The translations under genes and the position numbers were made by a program. Below are positions 35,104 through 45,599 of a stretch of 64,000 bases of DNA, piece after piece. The stretch is from Sisyra terminalis (taxonomy: Eukaryota; Arthropoda; Insecta; Neuroptera; Sisyridae). The first letter of the stretch is position 1, and every line of letters starts with the position of its first letter. The stretch covers positions 43,287,050 through 43,351,049 of the forward strand of contig OY292277.1 of the NCBI GenBank assembly GCA_958496175.1, read 5' to 3'. The notes under the pieces were generated by a model. That model worked only from the letters and a program-made list of their open reading frames with translations, was not told the DNA's origin and ran no database searches.

Positions 35104-36017
35104 GGGGAACCTGGGGCGGAACGGGGTACCTAAACTTTAATTACAATTTACGAGAAGTTTAAAGAAACAATCTCATTGTTTTGTAATTTATATATTTATT
35201 TAACTCATTCTTTACAAATAAAAAAAGGTTTTATTGATTTAAATTAATAATTGATATTAAAAATTTAGGTTTCAAAAATAAATGGAAATTTCCCATTCTG
35301 CCCCATTCTCTGGGGCACAATGGGAAATGAGTCTGGGGCGCAATAGGATACTTGTTATTGGCTTAGTTCACAGATGAAGATACTGCCATCATCGTGTTTA
35401 GCCCAGCACATGCCAAATGTGCCCATTTTTGACAAATACTGCAGGAACACCAGCTTTAATTAGATTTGGAGTTTAAATCCTCACAGTATAAGCAGATTAC
35501 CTCTGCATCTTCCAACCTTTCTTATATATGGACTGTCGGCTAGTTTTCCTTATATATGTACGCACTATCTACTGATAAAATAAAAATGTCTATCTGAATG
35601 GGAAATACTATCTGAATGGTATATCCCATTCCGTCCCACCCATTGTGCCCTAAAGCACCTTCCACAGAAGCACGACTATTATGGCAGGATAAATTGGTTA
35701 TATTTGAATTATTACTGGGCTTTTAGTTAGTCAACAGTATATTTTAACAAAGATGCCATGTTAATATTCAAACAAAAAATAGAACATAGGATAATTACCT
35801 TAGAGTTACTTTGCAAAAATTAGAATTCGGAAACGTTTATTTCGACTTTTGATAAAAATAAAAACAACTGCACTCTTTACTGGCGATAGCCACTTTTTAT
35901 AATGCAGCACAGTTAATTGAACATTGAGTATGATTTTTACGCGTTTTTGTCACCTGTAACAAGCGCTAATTCCATTTCCCATCCCACCCCGGTACCCCAT
36001 TCCGCCACGTGTTCCCA
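35104..36017 (-). mobile_element. Deleted pogo/Tigger-like DNA transposon
   Basis: The ends GGGGAACCTGGGGCGGAACG and CATTCCGCCACGTGTTCCCA are an imperfect inverted repeat that continues into GGGTACC, flanked by TA on both sides. At 35362-35516 the minus strand encodes AEVICLYCEDLNSKSN, WCSCSICQKWAHLACAGLN and DDGSIFICEL, with one stop and one frameshift. This Cys/His pattern is the zinc-finger tail known from pogo/Tigger transposases. The catalytic domain is lost. Confidence 0.65.
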
Positions 36018-36019
36018 TA

Positions 36020-38100
36020 CATAAATTACATAAAATATTACATAAATATTTTTATTCGACCTAATATGCTGGAGTAACCATAAGTGTTGATATTTCTATC
36101 TTTAACTTCGGTTTTGTCCAAATTTTCCGGATTCATGACTTTAAGCTCTGACTTCTCAACCTTGATGAAACCACTTCAATTTTTCTTTCACCATTTTTCC
36201 GGTATCTGTCTTAATATTTTCTTGCTTTTCTTCACCATGTTTCATGGATCACTTCACTCCTTCTAACATAAATTTTCCGAATACTTTTCCACCTCATTTC
36301 CGTCTTCTCTTTTGGTTCATGTGGTGGATGACTTCCGCTAAAATTTTAGTACATATATTCATTTATATATTTGTAAATGAAAAAAATATAAATTATAGGC
36401 AAGAAAATGTATGTTTAATGTTTATTGATACCATAATTCAAAGTCATAAAAATTGGTCTACCCAAATACTAAACGAAATATTTTCTCTCGTGGAAGTATA
36501 AAAATAAATGTTTCAATAAAAAAAAAAAATAGAGGAAAAACGAAATGAAAACTATACAAAATATTAAAATAACATAAGAAACGCGTGGAAAAGGAAACGC
36601 TCTAGGTACATGTGCCAATTGTGTTCTTTCTTTGTCCATTTTTTTGCTACTAAAATGTGGTTTCAATTTTAAAATCGAAAATTTTTCACACAGAAAAAAA
36701 GCTATGGCATTGAAAATTAATATATCTACCGCACCGTAGGAAACCTTTTTTTTTTGCTTTACTTAATTTTATAGATATCGAGGAATTTTTGCTTTAATTT
36801 CAGTAATCCATTTTTTATTCGTCATATAAATTTTTTTTAATAAAAATAAAATTTCCGTGTTTTATTTAAACCAATCATGCTTAAAGTTCTTTATAATTTT
36901 TATTAGTACGGATAAATGGTCTACGTGTCTTCTTTGTATTTCCTTTTTTTTGGTCCAATTTTTATATCCATTTTTATAGATATAAAAGACTTGGAAATTA
37001 AATTTTATCTTTAGTTTTATTTGTGAATTTTACTGTTGCAATTTATACTTCATAGAGTTGTTAATATTTTAATGTGATCAATTTGCATACAGGAATTATT
37101 TTCTTTCTTTTTTGGTTGCAATTAGTTTTGTGATTTAAAATTTTTTTTTGTTGCTTTATTAAAATTATTGGTTTAGTTCAATCTTGGTCAAGGTAACTGG
37201 CAATTATACCATCAAGGTCGTTAAAAGGCCTAAGAACACTGACCCATTCTTTTACATCTAAGCAGGGTTTGAATATTTATGGATATTTTGCATGGAACAA
37301 TTTCTAAATTTGAACCTTAAATATCCAAACAATTTTTTTTCCTTTTCACATAATGTGATTATTTTGAATGTTAGTTTTTATTTTTAGAACTTAAATTATC
37401 CAACACGGGAACTGATTTTAATATGCATTTAATTAAGCGTTTGGCAAGATATGTATAACATTGAATCAAATTAAAACTTTGATCTTATACATTCGAAAAA
37501 AAAAGCAAATTTAAAATTTTTTTTTCAATGTTAAAACCATAAATTTATTTGTCGTTTATTCAATTAAACATATGCCTTATTTTGTGGTTCAATACACTGT
37601 CATTATCACGTATGGTTTACACTAATTTATGCAAAAATTTTGGGGAATTTCCACCAAAAGAAAAAGTTTCCAATGCAAGAATTCTACCCAAGATTAATAT
37701 CAAGTTCTTTCTTCTTTTCAATGTTATAAAAAAGCAAAGCTTAGTAAGATTTTTTTAAAGGGGGCAAAAGGGCAAAATGGTTTTAGACAAATTGTTCGAA
37801 AAAAAATTGTCTGAAATCAATTGTTCGAAATTCAACAAAAAATAGTTTTAAGACCGATATTTTCCCAAATAAATAGTGACATTTGTGTTCCAGACAAAAT
37901 TTTAACCGGAGAATAGGGAAAACATGTATAGTTTCACCTAGGAATTATAGTGATGTGGCTAGGATAAATAGTAGGATATATCTAACAGATAAATCTTTAT
38001 CTATTACATAGCTATGTTAAGGAATTCTTCCGTGTAAAATAGCCAGTTATTTAAGCATTTTTTTAGGATTTCTTTTTGAGGATCAATAGAAATTTGGAAA
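36020..38100. other. AT-rich stretch, nothing recognised
   Basis: Several short frames, none convincing. A patch near 37200 (GGTCGTTAAAAGGCC, CTAAGCAGGG) vaguely recalls 5S-type sequence but not closely enough to call. Confidence 0.45.
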
Positions 38101-38272
38101 AGATATAACTTTGTTTATAAAATACATAAAATTTATTGTGGTTTTATCTATGTAATATATTTTACAAAAGTTAATAATAAACATAAATGTGAACAAATGT
38201 TTAAGCAAATATATTATTGACGTATTGCTGTACTGTTAAAAATACTTTACCATTATATTCTAGACTATTTAA

Positions 38273-38469
38273 AGCAGGCCATTCACGCTCCGACTTGCAG
38301 TACAACTAGTCGAACTACTAGTTGGATCTTCTAGTTAAATCACCTAAATGATCCGTCTAGTCTGACTAGAAGTCCAACTTCCAACAATACCATTCACGGT
38401 CCGACTTTAGATCCAACTTCGAAAGTCGGACTACAAGTTGGACTGCAAGTTGGAGCGTGAATGGCGTGC
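38273..38469. mobile_element. TTAA-flanked MITE of 197 bp
   Basis: CCATTCACGCTCCGACTTGC near the left end and GCAAGTTGGAGCGTGAATGG near the right end are inverted repeats. TTAA flanks both ends (38269-38272 and 38470-38473). The interior consists of repeated CCAACTTG/CCGACTT words. It is consistent with a piggyBac-type non-autonomous element. Confidence 0.8.
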
Positions 38470-38590
38470 TTAAGAAAGCAGTTTATGAAAAATTATTTTT
38501 TTTAACCCGCCACACGGGAAAACTCTCTTAAGGATAAAGCCTATATATTCATGAGTGAAAATACCGACCCTTAAGGTGATATCACCAATT

Positions 38591-38828
38591 CAGTGGCGGA
38601 CTTACAAATTTGCCGCCAGTAGGCAATTCAATTTTTGCCGCCCCTACTGACCTCTGAAACTTGATACCCTATTTCGTGATCATATTAATTACATTTATTC
38701 TATCATTGGAATCGTAACTTGTGCTCTATCACCATTACTACATACTTATGCTGTGATTAGCAAATTTTTAGACCAAATTTGCCACTCTAAACTTCAGTTT
38801 ACTCAGCAAACTGGTAAATCCGCCACTG
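38591..38828. mobile_element. hAT-like MITE
   Basis: It starts CAGTGGCGGACTTACAAATT and ends GGTAAATCCGCCACTG, giving CAGTGGCGGA inverted ends typical of hAT elements. The flanks CACCAATT and TACCTATT match at six of eight positions, a decayed 8-bp duplication. Confidence 0.75.
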
Positions 38829-39022
38829 TACCTATTTGTGGAAAAATTTGAGCATAATAAAACTATGATCAAAATACATTTTTATTCACATAAAATCCTA
38901 TTAGCTGAATAATGTAAGCTTAACTGCACTAATGGACATTATTTTGTATTTTTTTTTTAATAAGAAGACAATTCAGGTTGTTTACGATCGGTTTTTTTAT
39001 TTAATATTTTTACTATTCAATT

Positions 39023-39058
39023 AGCTACGTTTCGTTACGTATCGTAACTTCATCAGGT
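39023..39058 (-). ncRNA. Hammerhead motif, left arm of element 4
   Basis: Minus strand: CUGAUGA, stem II GUUAC/GUAAC, GAA, ACGU palindrome, A. The base of stem I has one good pair and a mismatch. Confidence 0.68.
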
Positions 39059-39507
39059 TTCTATAAAAAATTAAAATAACTACAAAATATGTCAATCATA
39101 CATAAATTTCAGAACTATAATAATATACATATAATATAGATAATATAAAATATTTGTAATTAAATAATAATAACTAACTCAAAATTACAAAATATGACAA
39201 ATATTTTAAGAGATATTGTTATAAATAATTAAATATATAATAATAAAATTAATTAATAAAATACAATTGATTCACAAAAATAAAATATTTTCAATTTAAA
39301 TTCAATAAATAAATAAAAATTTAAAAATTACACACTCTACCCATACAAATTACACGTAAATTCAGTGCCGTCTAATGAGCCCAACTAACGTCCAACCGCA
39401 CGTTATTCAAACATAGGTCCACCAATTTAAACTTTTTGTACACTATTTTTTTTTAAATTTATAAAGCAAATTAGAATAATTTTGTAATTATTTTAATTTT
39501 TTATAGA

Positions 39508-39544
39508 AGTCTGATGAAGTTACGATACGTAACGAAACGTAGCT
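39508..39544 (+). ncRNA. Hammerhead motif, right arm of element 4
   Basis: CUGAUGA at 39511-39517, stem II GUUAC/GUAAC, palindromic ACGU at 39537-39540, predicted cleavage after A39541. Stem I opens with a G-U pair, then C-G and U-A. Confidence 0.72.
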
Positions 39545-39659
39545 AATTGAATAGTAAAAATATTAAATAAAAAAACCGATCTTAAACAACCTGAATTTTC
39601 TTCTTATTTAAAAAAATAAAAGCTGAGATCTGAATTTTATCATCTATTATTTTGTATGT

Positions 39660-40600
39660 AAATAGTTTGTTAATGCAAAATTATGCGTAGTAAAAAATTG
39701 AACCAAATATAATTTAATTGTTACACCCTTTTTTAATGAGAATTCAATAATAGCAATTATATCAAACCACAAAATTGTAAAGACCTTCTACAAAGATCAA
39801 TGGAATGATTCATAGTGGTTAGATTTTGGTTTTGAATTGAAATTAGATTAAATTGAATGATTTAGTATTAGGCAAATTTATTTATGGAAAGACGAAAATG
39901 ATGCAATAATAACTATCTAATGAAAAATTTAGTAGTAAAAAATTATAGGAAAGATTATATGTACAACTATAGGTACTTATGTATCTAACCCATTAAAATT
40001 TTTCTTTGAATATTTTAATTTTTATCGTTCTTACAAAATTGGCATTGAATTACTAATCAAGTATAAGTTGCATACTTAGTTTTAGCTTTGCAAAACTTCC
40101 TGCGTATTTAAGCTTTTTTTTCAAACTTTTTGTAAATCATTAAAGTTCTTAACTATAAAGATTAACAACAAATTCTTCATAAATTTGGGGTCAAAAGTTG
40201 AAAAATATGCTGGGAATGTTATACTAAAATTTGAAGATTTAGTTATCGAATATTGAAAAGTATTGATAAAAATTTAGTTGCAATTTTTCCAAACCGAAAA
40301 CGAAAACTTATCATAGCGAAAACTAAGTATAATAAAACTTGCATAATATTTGCAATTTTCTTAATGATACATATATTGAATGGGATTTTCTTGATTTTTC
40401 TTAGAAGTTATGATAAATTTTTGGAAAAATCCAACTCAGGTTTTTTTTATCATACTTTCCTTTAAATAAACGTTTTTTTCAAAGCATTTAAGATTTAATC
40501 CTTCGTTGTGTAGTTGTGCTTGATCTTTTGTATGTTTGTCTCCAATTTAAATCGAAAAGAAAAAAATGAAAGATGATAGTATGAAAATTGTTGACAAAAA
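39660..40600. other. AT-rich stretch, nothing recognised
   Basis: No supported gene or bounded repeat. Confidence 0.5.
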
Positions 40601-40639
40601 CTCCAACTACCAATCAAATAAGATTTTTTCTGCTTTCTT

Positions 40640-40830
40640 TGAACAGTTATACTGTTTAGGCAGTATATAAAATATATTGTGGTCCTATGTGGTGTCCTAT
40701 ATGTAGTCCTATATATTGTGGTATATAAAATATTTATGTAGTATTATTTAAAGTATACCAAAGTATATTGTGGTCCAATTTAAGTAGTATTATTTAAAGT
40801 ATACTACATAAATTGGATCAAAAACTACAA
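40640..40830. repeat. Internally repeated segment related to the foldback flanks
   Basis: TATATAAAATAT and TATATTGTGGTCC, and GTAGTATTATTTAAAGTATAC, each occur more than once with changes. The same words recur at 41150-41200, 43760-43830 and 44890-44960, so this is part of the same element family. Confidence 0.6.
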
Positions 40831-40899
40831 TCGGAAAAACAATAGTTTATTTTATGGATAATAATATATATGTCTTTGAGATTCAATTAAAAAATTACT

Positions 40900-40948
40900 T
40901 TATTACGACGCGTTTCGACAGTTTTCGACTGTCATCATCAGGTAATAA
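40900..40948 (-). ncRNA. Best-preserved hammerhead ribozyme motif
   Basis: Minus strand: stem I UUAUUAC, CUGAUGA, U, stem II GACAG/CUGUC with a UCGAAAA loop, GAA, palindromic stem III ACGCGU (40908-40913), C, then GUAAUAA, which pairs perfectly with the first strand. All three helices and every core position are intact. No second arm is visible nearby. It is adjacent to an AAT repeat at 40946. Confidence 0.85.
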
Positions 40949-41078
40949 TAATAATAATAATAATAATAATTTTGTCAATTTTAAACAAATTTAATATATA
41001 TTATTATTAACAAATAATATATATTATTATCCATTAATTTATTGTGATTCGGAAGTAAATAAAATACTTATCAATGTT

Positions 41079-41268
41079 AAAGTTTATTTTATATTTCCAG
41101 AATTTATTTCTGAAGTTGGTAGTTGGACTGTTTATGCAATATATAAAATATATTGTGATCCAATTTATGTAGTATACTTTAAATAATACTACATAAATTG
41201 GATCACAATATATTTCATAAACAGTCCAACTACCAACTTCAGAAATAAATTCTGGAAATATAAAATAA
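41079..41268. repeat. Near-perfect hairpin with arms of about 90 bp
   Basis: ATATTTCCAGAATTTATTTC and AAGTTGGTAGTTGGACTG pair with the reverse-complement blocks at the right. The arms meet at AGTATACTTTAAATAATACT. It contains the TATTGTGATCCAATTTATGT flank words of the hammerhead family. Confidence 0.85.
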
Positions 41269-41289
41269 CCTATCTACTTTTCGATTGTA

Positions 41290-42700
41290 ATTTTTTTATT
41301 GTTTTCCTCATAAATTTCATTTAAATTAATTTTATGCATAGTTTTTGTTATTTGACAAATGAAATTTTCCATTGTAAGACAAATGAACCTACTTACACGC
41401 ATGCGTGGCCACTTTAATTATTTAACAATGAAAACAAAGTAACTATTTTTCTTACATGTGAAAATGTTATTTATTTTTCTATAAATCTTTTTCACACAAT
41501 ACCACAATCAATAACGATTTATCTTCTTAGAAATAATTGATTTCCTCTATCAAATTATCAATCATCCCTCTGTCTTATTTCTTCTTTTCCCAAAAAGGAA
41601 AGATTTATCAAAAAAAAAAAAAAATAATAATAAAATCCCAATGACGCTTTTTGATGTTAAACCACTCTGATACAATGCATTCCAGTTAGCAAGAATACAA
41701 TTTACGTAAATGGAAATACATTAATATAAAGTTACATTGGCAAATATTTTTCTTTTTTTTTTTTAGTCTATACCAATGAAATCACGATATTATTTACTTA
41801 GATTTACACTCATATATTCCCATACATTATCCGATATATTCATGCCAATGAATGGTAACATTCGAGTAACACTTGAATGGTCAAAGCAAGTAAATCTCCT
41901 CAATAATGTATCAACGAATAGTAAAACCACAAGTTAAATCTTCAATTAGAGCCTAATTTTATGTTTGATTTATCGAAACATTCAATATTGGTGTAAAACA
42001 TATTTACGAATAATGAAAATAATATTCTGTATGAAAATTGATCAATAGCTGATGCATAGAATAAATAATTGTGAATAAATAGTGGTAATTGTAAAAGGGG
42101 GACATTCACATATAATACTCACATTATTATGTTTGACAATAAAATTTATTAAAATTTTCTTGAATGTGAAAGTATGTGTTTTCTTTGGGCATACATGTAG
42201 GCTCATCTTCGTTTCGGATATTTTCATGTTGACCAGAAAGTGAATTTTATTCGTCTTTTGAACGTGCACGTGTGAATTTATATAACAGTACCTTATAATC
42301 GGTGATCGAAAATAATTGATCAAAGTTATAAAAGAGATTGTTTGTGCATCGTATTACTTGATTGTGGTGAATGGAAACGAGATTCTTAACAATGGATCGA
42401 TATAAAAGTAGGTACATTTTCAATTATGGTCTTCCAAGACCTTTTTTTTATACAAATTTTCATAATGTTAATCATTTTTCCGGAGAAAAGATACTTCTAT
42501 TTGATGCCTTGAAAACATTTGGATTTTGATAGTTGATAAAGTAATAATTGATATTGAAACTTTTTTAGATGATTGAGCAACTCTAGGCTTAGGCATTTGA
42601 CCAATTTAATCTTTTTCCCATGAATATTCGAATTATTTTCTTATATATCTATTTTTAATTTTTAATTTCCTTCAATAATATAAAGGATTATTGTAAAATT
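41290..42700. other. AT-rich stretch, nothing recognised
   Basis: No frame with domain evidence and no bounded repeat. Confidence 0.5.
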
Positions 42701-42723
42701 TCAGATCCTCGATGATAATAGAT

Positions 42724-43287
42724 TGATAAAATATTCAGAGGACTAGGATCACAAATAATCGGTTAAAACTTTATTTATTACATGCGATGTTTTGGCTCCT
42801 TTATTGAGCCTTCCTCAGGCGTTGGTAAAAAATCGTTTTAACTTTGTCAATAATTATCGTTGTCATAATTTATTTTTGTAGTCACGGTACTGTTGGTAAA
42901 AACAGTAATAAAACTTCCAAGACGTAAAAAATTTTTCAACAAAAAATAAATAATTTTTCGATAAAAATAATAATTAAAAAATTAATAGTCTCAGAACCGC
43001 TGTGAGACTACGCAATGATGAGCGGCTGAGTTTAAAAGTAGTGTAAATTTTTAACTAAATTTTTTAATTTAAATTTTATTATTATTTTTGTTTTATTATT
43101 TATTATTGTTTTTACCAACTGTACCGTGTCTACAAAAATGAATTATGACAACGATAATTATTAACAAAGTTAAAACGATTTTTTACGAACCCCTAAGGAA
43201 GGCTCAATAAAGGAGCCGAAACGTCGTATGTAATAAATAAAGTTTTAACCGATTATTTTTGATCGTAGTCCTCTGAATATTTTATCA
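42724..43287. mobile_element. Foldback element 5 with decayed hammerheads
   Basis: The arms begin TGATAAAATATTCAGAGGAC and end with its complement near 43287. The left arm (minus, 42784-42820) has CUGAGGA and stem II GGCUC/GAGCC but AAA in place of GAA. The right arm (plus, 43191-43228) has CUAAGGA, a broken core, with ACGU and C kept. Both are probably inactive. I could not find a target duplication. Confidence 0.7.
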
Positions 43288-43483
43288 CTATAAGGGATAG
43301 TAATAAAAAAAAGTAATTAAGAAAATATTTCAAAAATTTCATTTCTATTGATAAAATGCATTAAAAATAATAATATACAAATTTAATATAATAATATATA
43401 AACTCAATATAATAATATATAAAAATCATACCACCAACATAAATTTGAAAAAAGTTCAAACAAAAATATTCGTGACTTATTGC

Positions 43484-43524
43484 CCAGATACGTATTTCGA
43501 TTGCCAAGCAATCTTCATCAGTGG
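43484..43524 (-). ncRNA. Hammerhead motif, left arm of element 6
   Basis: Minus strand: CCA, CUGAUGA, stem II GAUUGC/GCAAUC with a UUG loop, GAA, the eight-base palindrome AUACGUAU, C, UGG. Stem I begins with three pairs (CCA with UGG). Confidence 0.8.
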
Positions 43525-43605
43525 TCATCAAGTAGTTTGGATCACTCCGTAACTGCTTTGTGATGATTCACGTTCAGTTACGGAGTGATCCAAACTACTT
43601 GATGA

Positions 43606-43646
43606 CCACTGATGAAGATTGCTTGGCAATCGAAATACGTATCTGG
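43606..43646 (+). ncRNA. Hammerhead motif, right arm of element 6
   Basis: CCA 43606-43608, CUGAUGA 43609-43615, six-pair stem II GAUUGC/GCAAUC, palindromic stem III AUACGUAU at 43635-43642, predicted cleavage after C43643, UGG 43644-43646. It is intact at all core positions. Confidence 0.82.
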
Positions 43647-45094
43647 GCAATACGTCACGAATATTTTTGTTTGAACTTTTGTTCAAATTTATGTTGGTGG
43701 TATGATTTTTATATATTATTATATTGAGTTTATATATTATTATATTAAATTTGTATAGTATTATGTTAAATTATACTACATAAATTGGATTGCAATATAT
43801 TTTGTATATTGTATACACAGTATTACTGTTCAAAATCAGCGAAAAAATCTTATTTTATGATTATTATATTGATGATCCATTAAAAAGATAAAAAATAAAT
43901 TTATGAACTGAATCTTCATACCGTTTACACCATCAATATTAAGGTGATATTAGCCAATTAACGAAAACCGTAAGCTAATTACTTGTGTATCAAAGCTAGG
44001 GGTGTAATTTTGTTTACAATTTGGTTATACGGATTATCCTTCTCTTTGATGTACAACTAGATAGCTTACGATTCTCCTTAATTGGCTAATTTCACTTTAA
44101 TATCGATGGTACCATCGGTACAAAGATTAAGTTCATAAATTTATTTGTTACCTTTTTAGTGCATTTTATCACTATTGAGGTTTTTGAAGTCTTTCTTTAA
44201 ATTTTTTAAAATTTTTATCCTTAATTAACATTGCTGGTATTCTTATCCATGGTTATTATACATTAATGATTCTCATTTTCTGGATACTTAATATTCGATG
44301 TTTTTATTAAATTTTTCGTACAACGTTTCGCCACTTTCGCAGTACTGAAGAAGTTCGCCACTTTTTAGTACCTGAGGAAGTTGCGAAAGTGGGGAAACGT
44401 TATACGAAAAATTTAATAAAAACATCGAATATTAAGTATTCAGAAAATGAGAATCATTAATGTATAATAACCATGGATAAGAATACCAGCAATGTTAATT
44501 AAGGATAAAAATTTAAAAAAATTTAAAGAAAGACTTCAAAAACCTCAATAGTGATAAAATGCACTAAAAAGGTAACAAATAAATTTATGAACTTAATCTT
44601 TGTACCGATGGTACCATCGATATTAAAGTGAAATTAGCCAATTAAGGAGAATCGTAAGCTATCTAGTTGTACATCAAAGAGAAGGGTAATCCGTATAACC
44701 AAATTGTAAACAAAATTACACCCCTAGCTTTGATACACAAGTAATTAGCTTACGGTTTTCGTTAATTGGCAAATATCACCTTAATATTGATGGTGTAAAC
44801 GGTATGAAGATTCAGTTCATAAATTTATTTTTTATCTTTTTAATGGATCATCAATATAATAATCATAAAATAAGATTTTTTCGCTGATTTTGAACAGTAA
44901 TACTGTGTATACAATATACAAAATATATTGCAATCCAATTTATGTAGTATAATTTAACATAATACTATACAAATTTAATATAATAATATATAAACTCAAT
45001 ATAATAATATATAAAAATCATACCACCAACATAAATTTGAACAAAAGTTCAAACAAAAATATTCGTGACGTATTGCCCAGATACGTATTTCGAT
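43629..45094. repeat. 1.47-kb palindrome with arms of about 712 bp
   Basis: The left arm (43629-44340) and right arm (44381-45094) are nearly identical inverted copies. Each contains half of element 6, a copy of MITE family C, and at the centre CGTATAACGTTTCC or its relative. The right arm stops inside the hammerhead stem II (after ATACGTATTTCGAT). At 44372 a CUGAGGA, a wobble-paired stem II GUUGC/GUGGG and GAAACGU give a degenerate hammerhead at the centre. Confidence 0.85.
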
Positions 45095-45163
45095 CCTTTT
45101 TAATCCTTAATATTATTGAAAGAACTAATGTTGAACACAACCTTTGAGAATTGAGTACCTATT

Positions 45164-45590
45164 TCAGGATTTTATTTGCTCATTATGAGTCGATTCTGCT
45201 CTTCGATGTAGTGTTTTGCGTATTGGTATTTCTATAGCCGGTTCTGGACCTATTAATGGCATAGGACCTATGCCATAGGTACTTGGGCTTGCTTTTCCAA
45301 GCCCGCCTACATCTTCATTACCTTTGGTGCCCGAGTGCCCTGGCACCCAAGCAAGTGTTACTTTGTTGAATGTCGCCAACTGGATGAAGAGTATTTTGCA
45401 TTCCCTGACCAATTTGGAATTTTTCGGCGTTTTTTTGAGCTTTAATTGCGATTTGGTTATCCGAAAAGATTCTTATGATTTTATTATGCATTTTTATTAT
45501 GAATTGTAGGCATATGATGATGGCATAGTCTTTTACTTAGAATACTTTAGAAATTTTCCCTACGCTTACGACTGTTGGGTTTTTCTTGGA
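45164..45590 (-). pseudogene. LINE RNase H domain remnant
   Basis: Reading leftward: VGKISKVF, stop, VKDYAIIICLQF, then IIRIFSDNQIAIKA with the SDxQxAIKA motif. After a frameshift comes KNSKLVRECKILFIQL, VTLAWVPGHSGTKGNED and GPEPAIEIP. WVPGHSGxxGNE is the conserved catalytic block of LINE-encoded RNase H. At least one stop and one frameshift make it non-functional. No reverse transcriptase adjoins it. Confidence 0.85.
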
Positions 45591-45599
45591 TTTTTCCCC

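Larger units (their letters stand above)
38950..39645 (+). mobile_element. Hammerhead-bearing foldback element 4
   Basis: About 696 bp flanked by the perfect 12-bp duplication ATTATTTTGTAT (38938-38949 and 39646-39657). Arms start TAAGAAGACAATTCAGG and return as CCTGAATTTTCTTCTTA, with the same tail (AGCTGAGATCTGAATTTT) as element 2. A spacer of about 400 bp is AT-rich and non-coding. It has one hammerhead per arm. Confidence 0.85.
43374..43758. mobile_element. Hammerhead-bearing foldback element 6
   Basis: Arms of about 183 bp (43374-43555 and 43574-43758) run from AATATACAAATTTAATATAA to CAGTTACGGAGTGATCC. They are almost identical inverted copies with a very short spacer. Each arm has one hammerhead. 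The right half is also the left end of a larger palindrome. Confidence 0.85.

Noticed and set aside
37180..37290. 5S-rRNA-like words (GGTCGTTAAAAGGCC, CTAAGCAGGG)
   Set aside because: Only scattered resemblance; the internal promoter boxes of 5S genes are not preserved and no fold could be supported.
40945..40971. CRISPR-like short repeats (AATAATAAT...)
   Set aside because: It is a simple trinucleotide microsatellite without spacers, in a eukaryotic genome.
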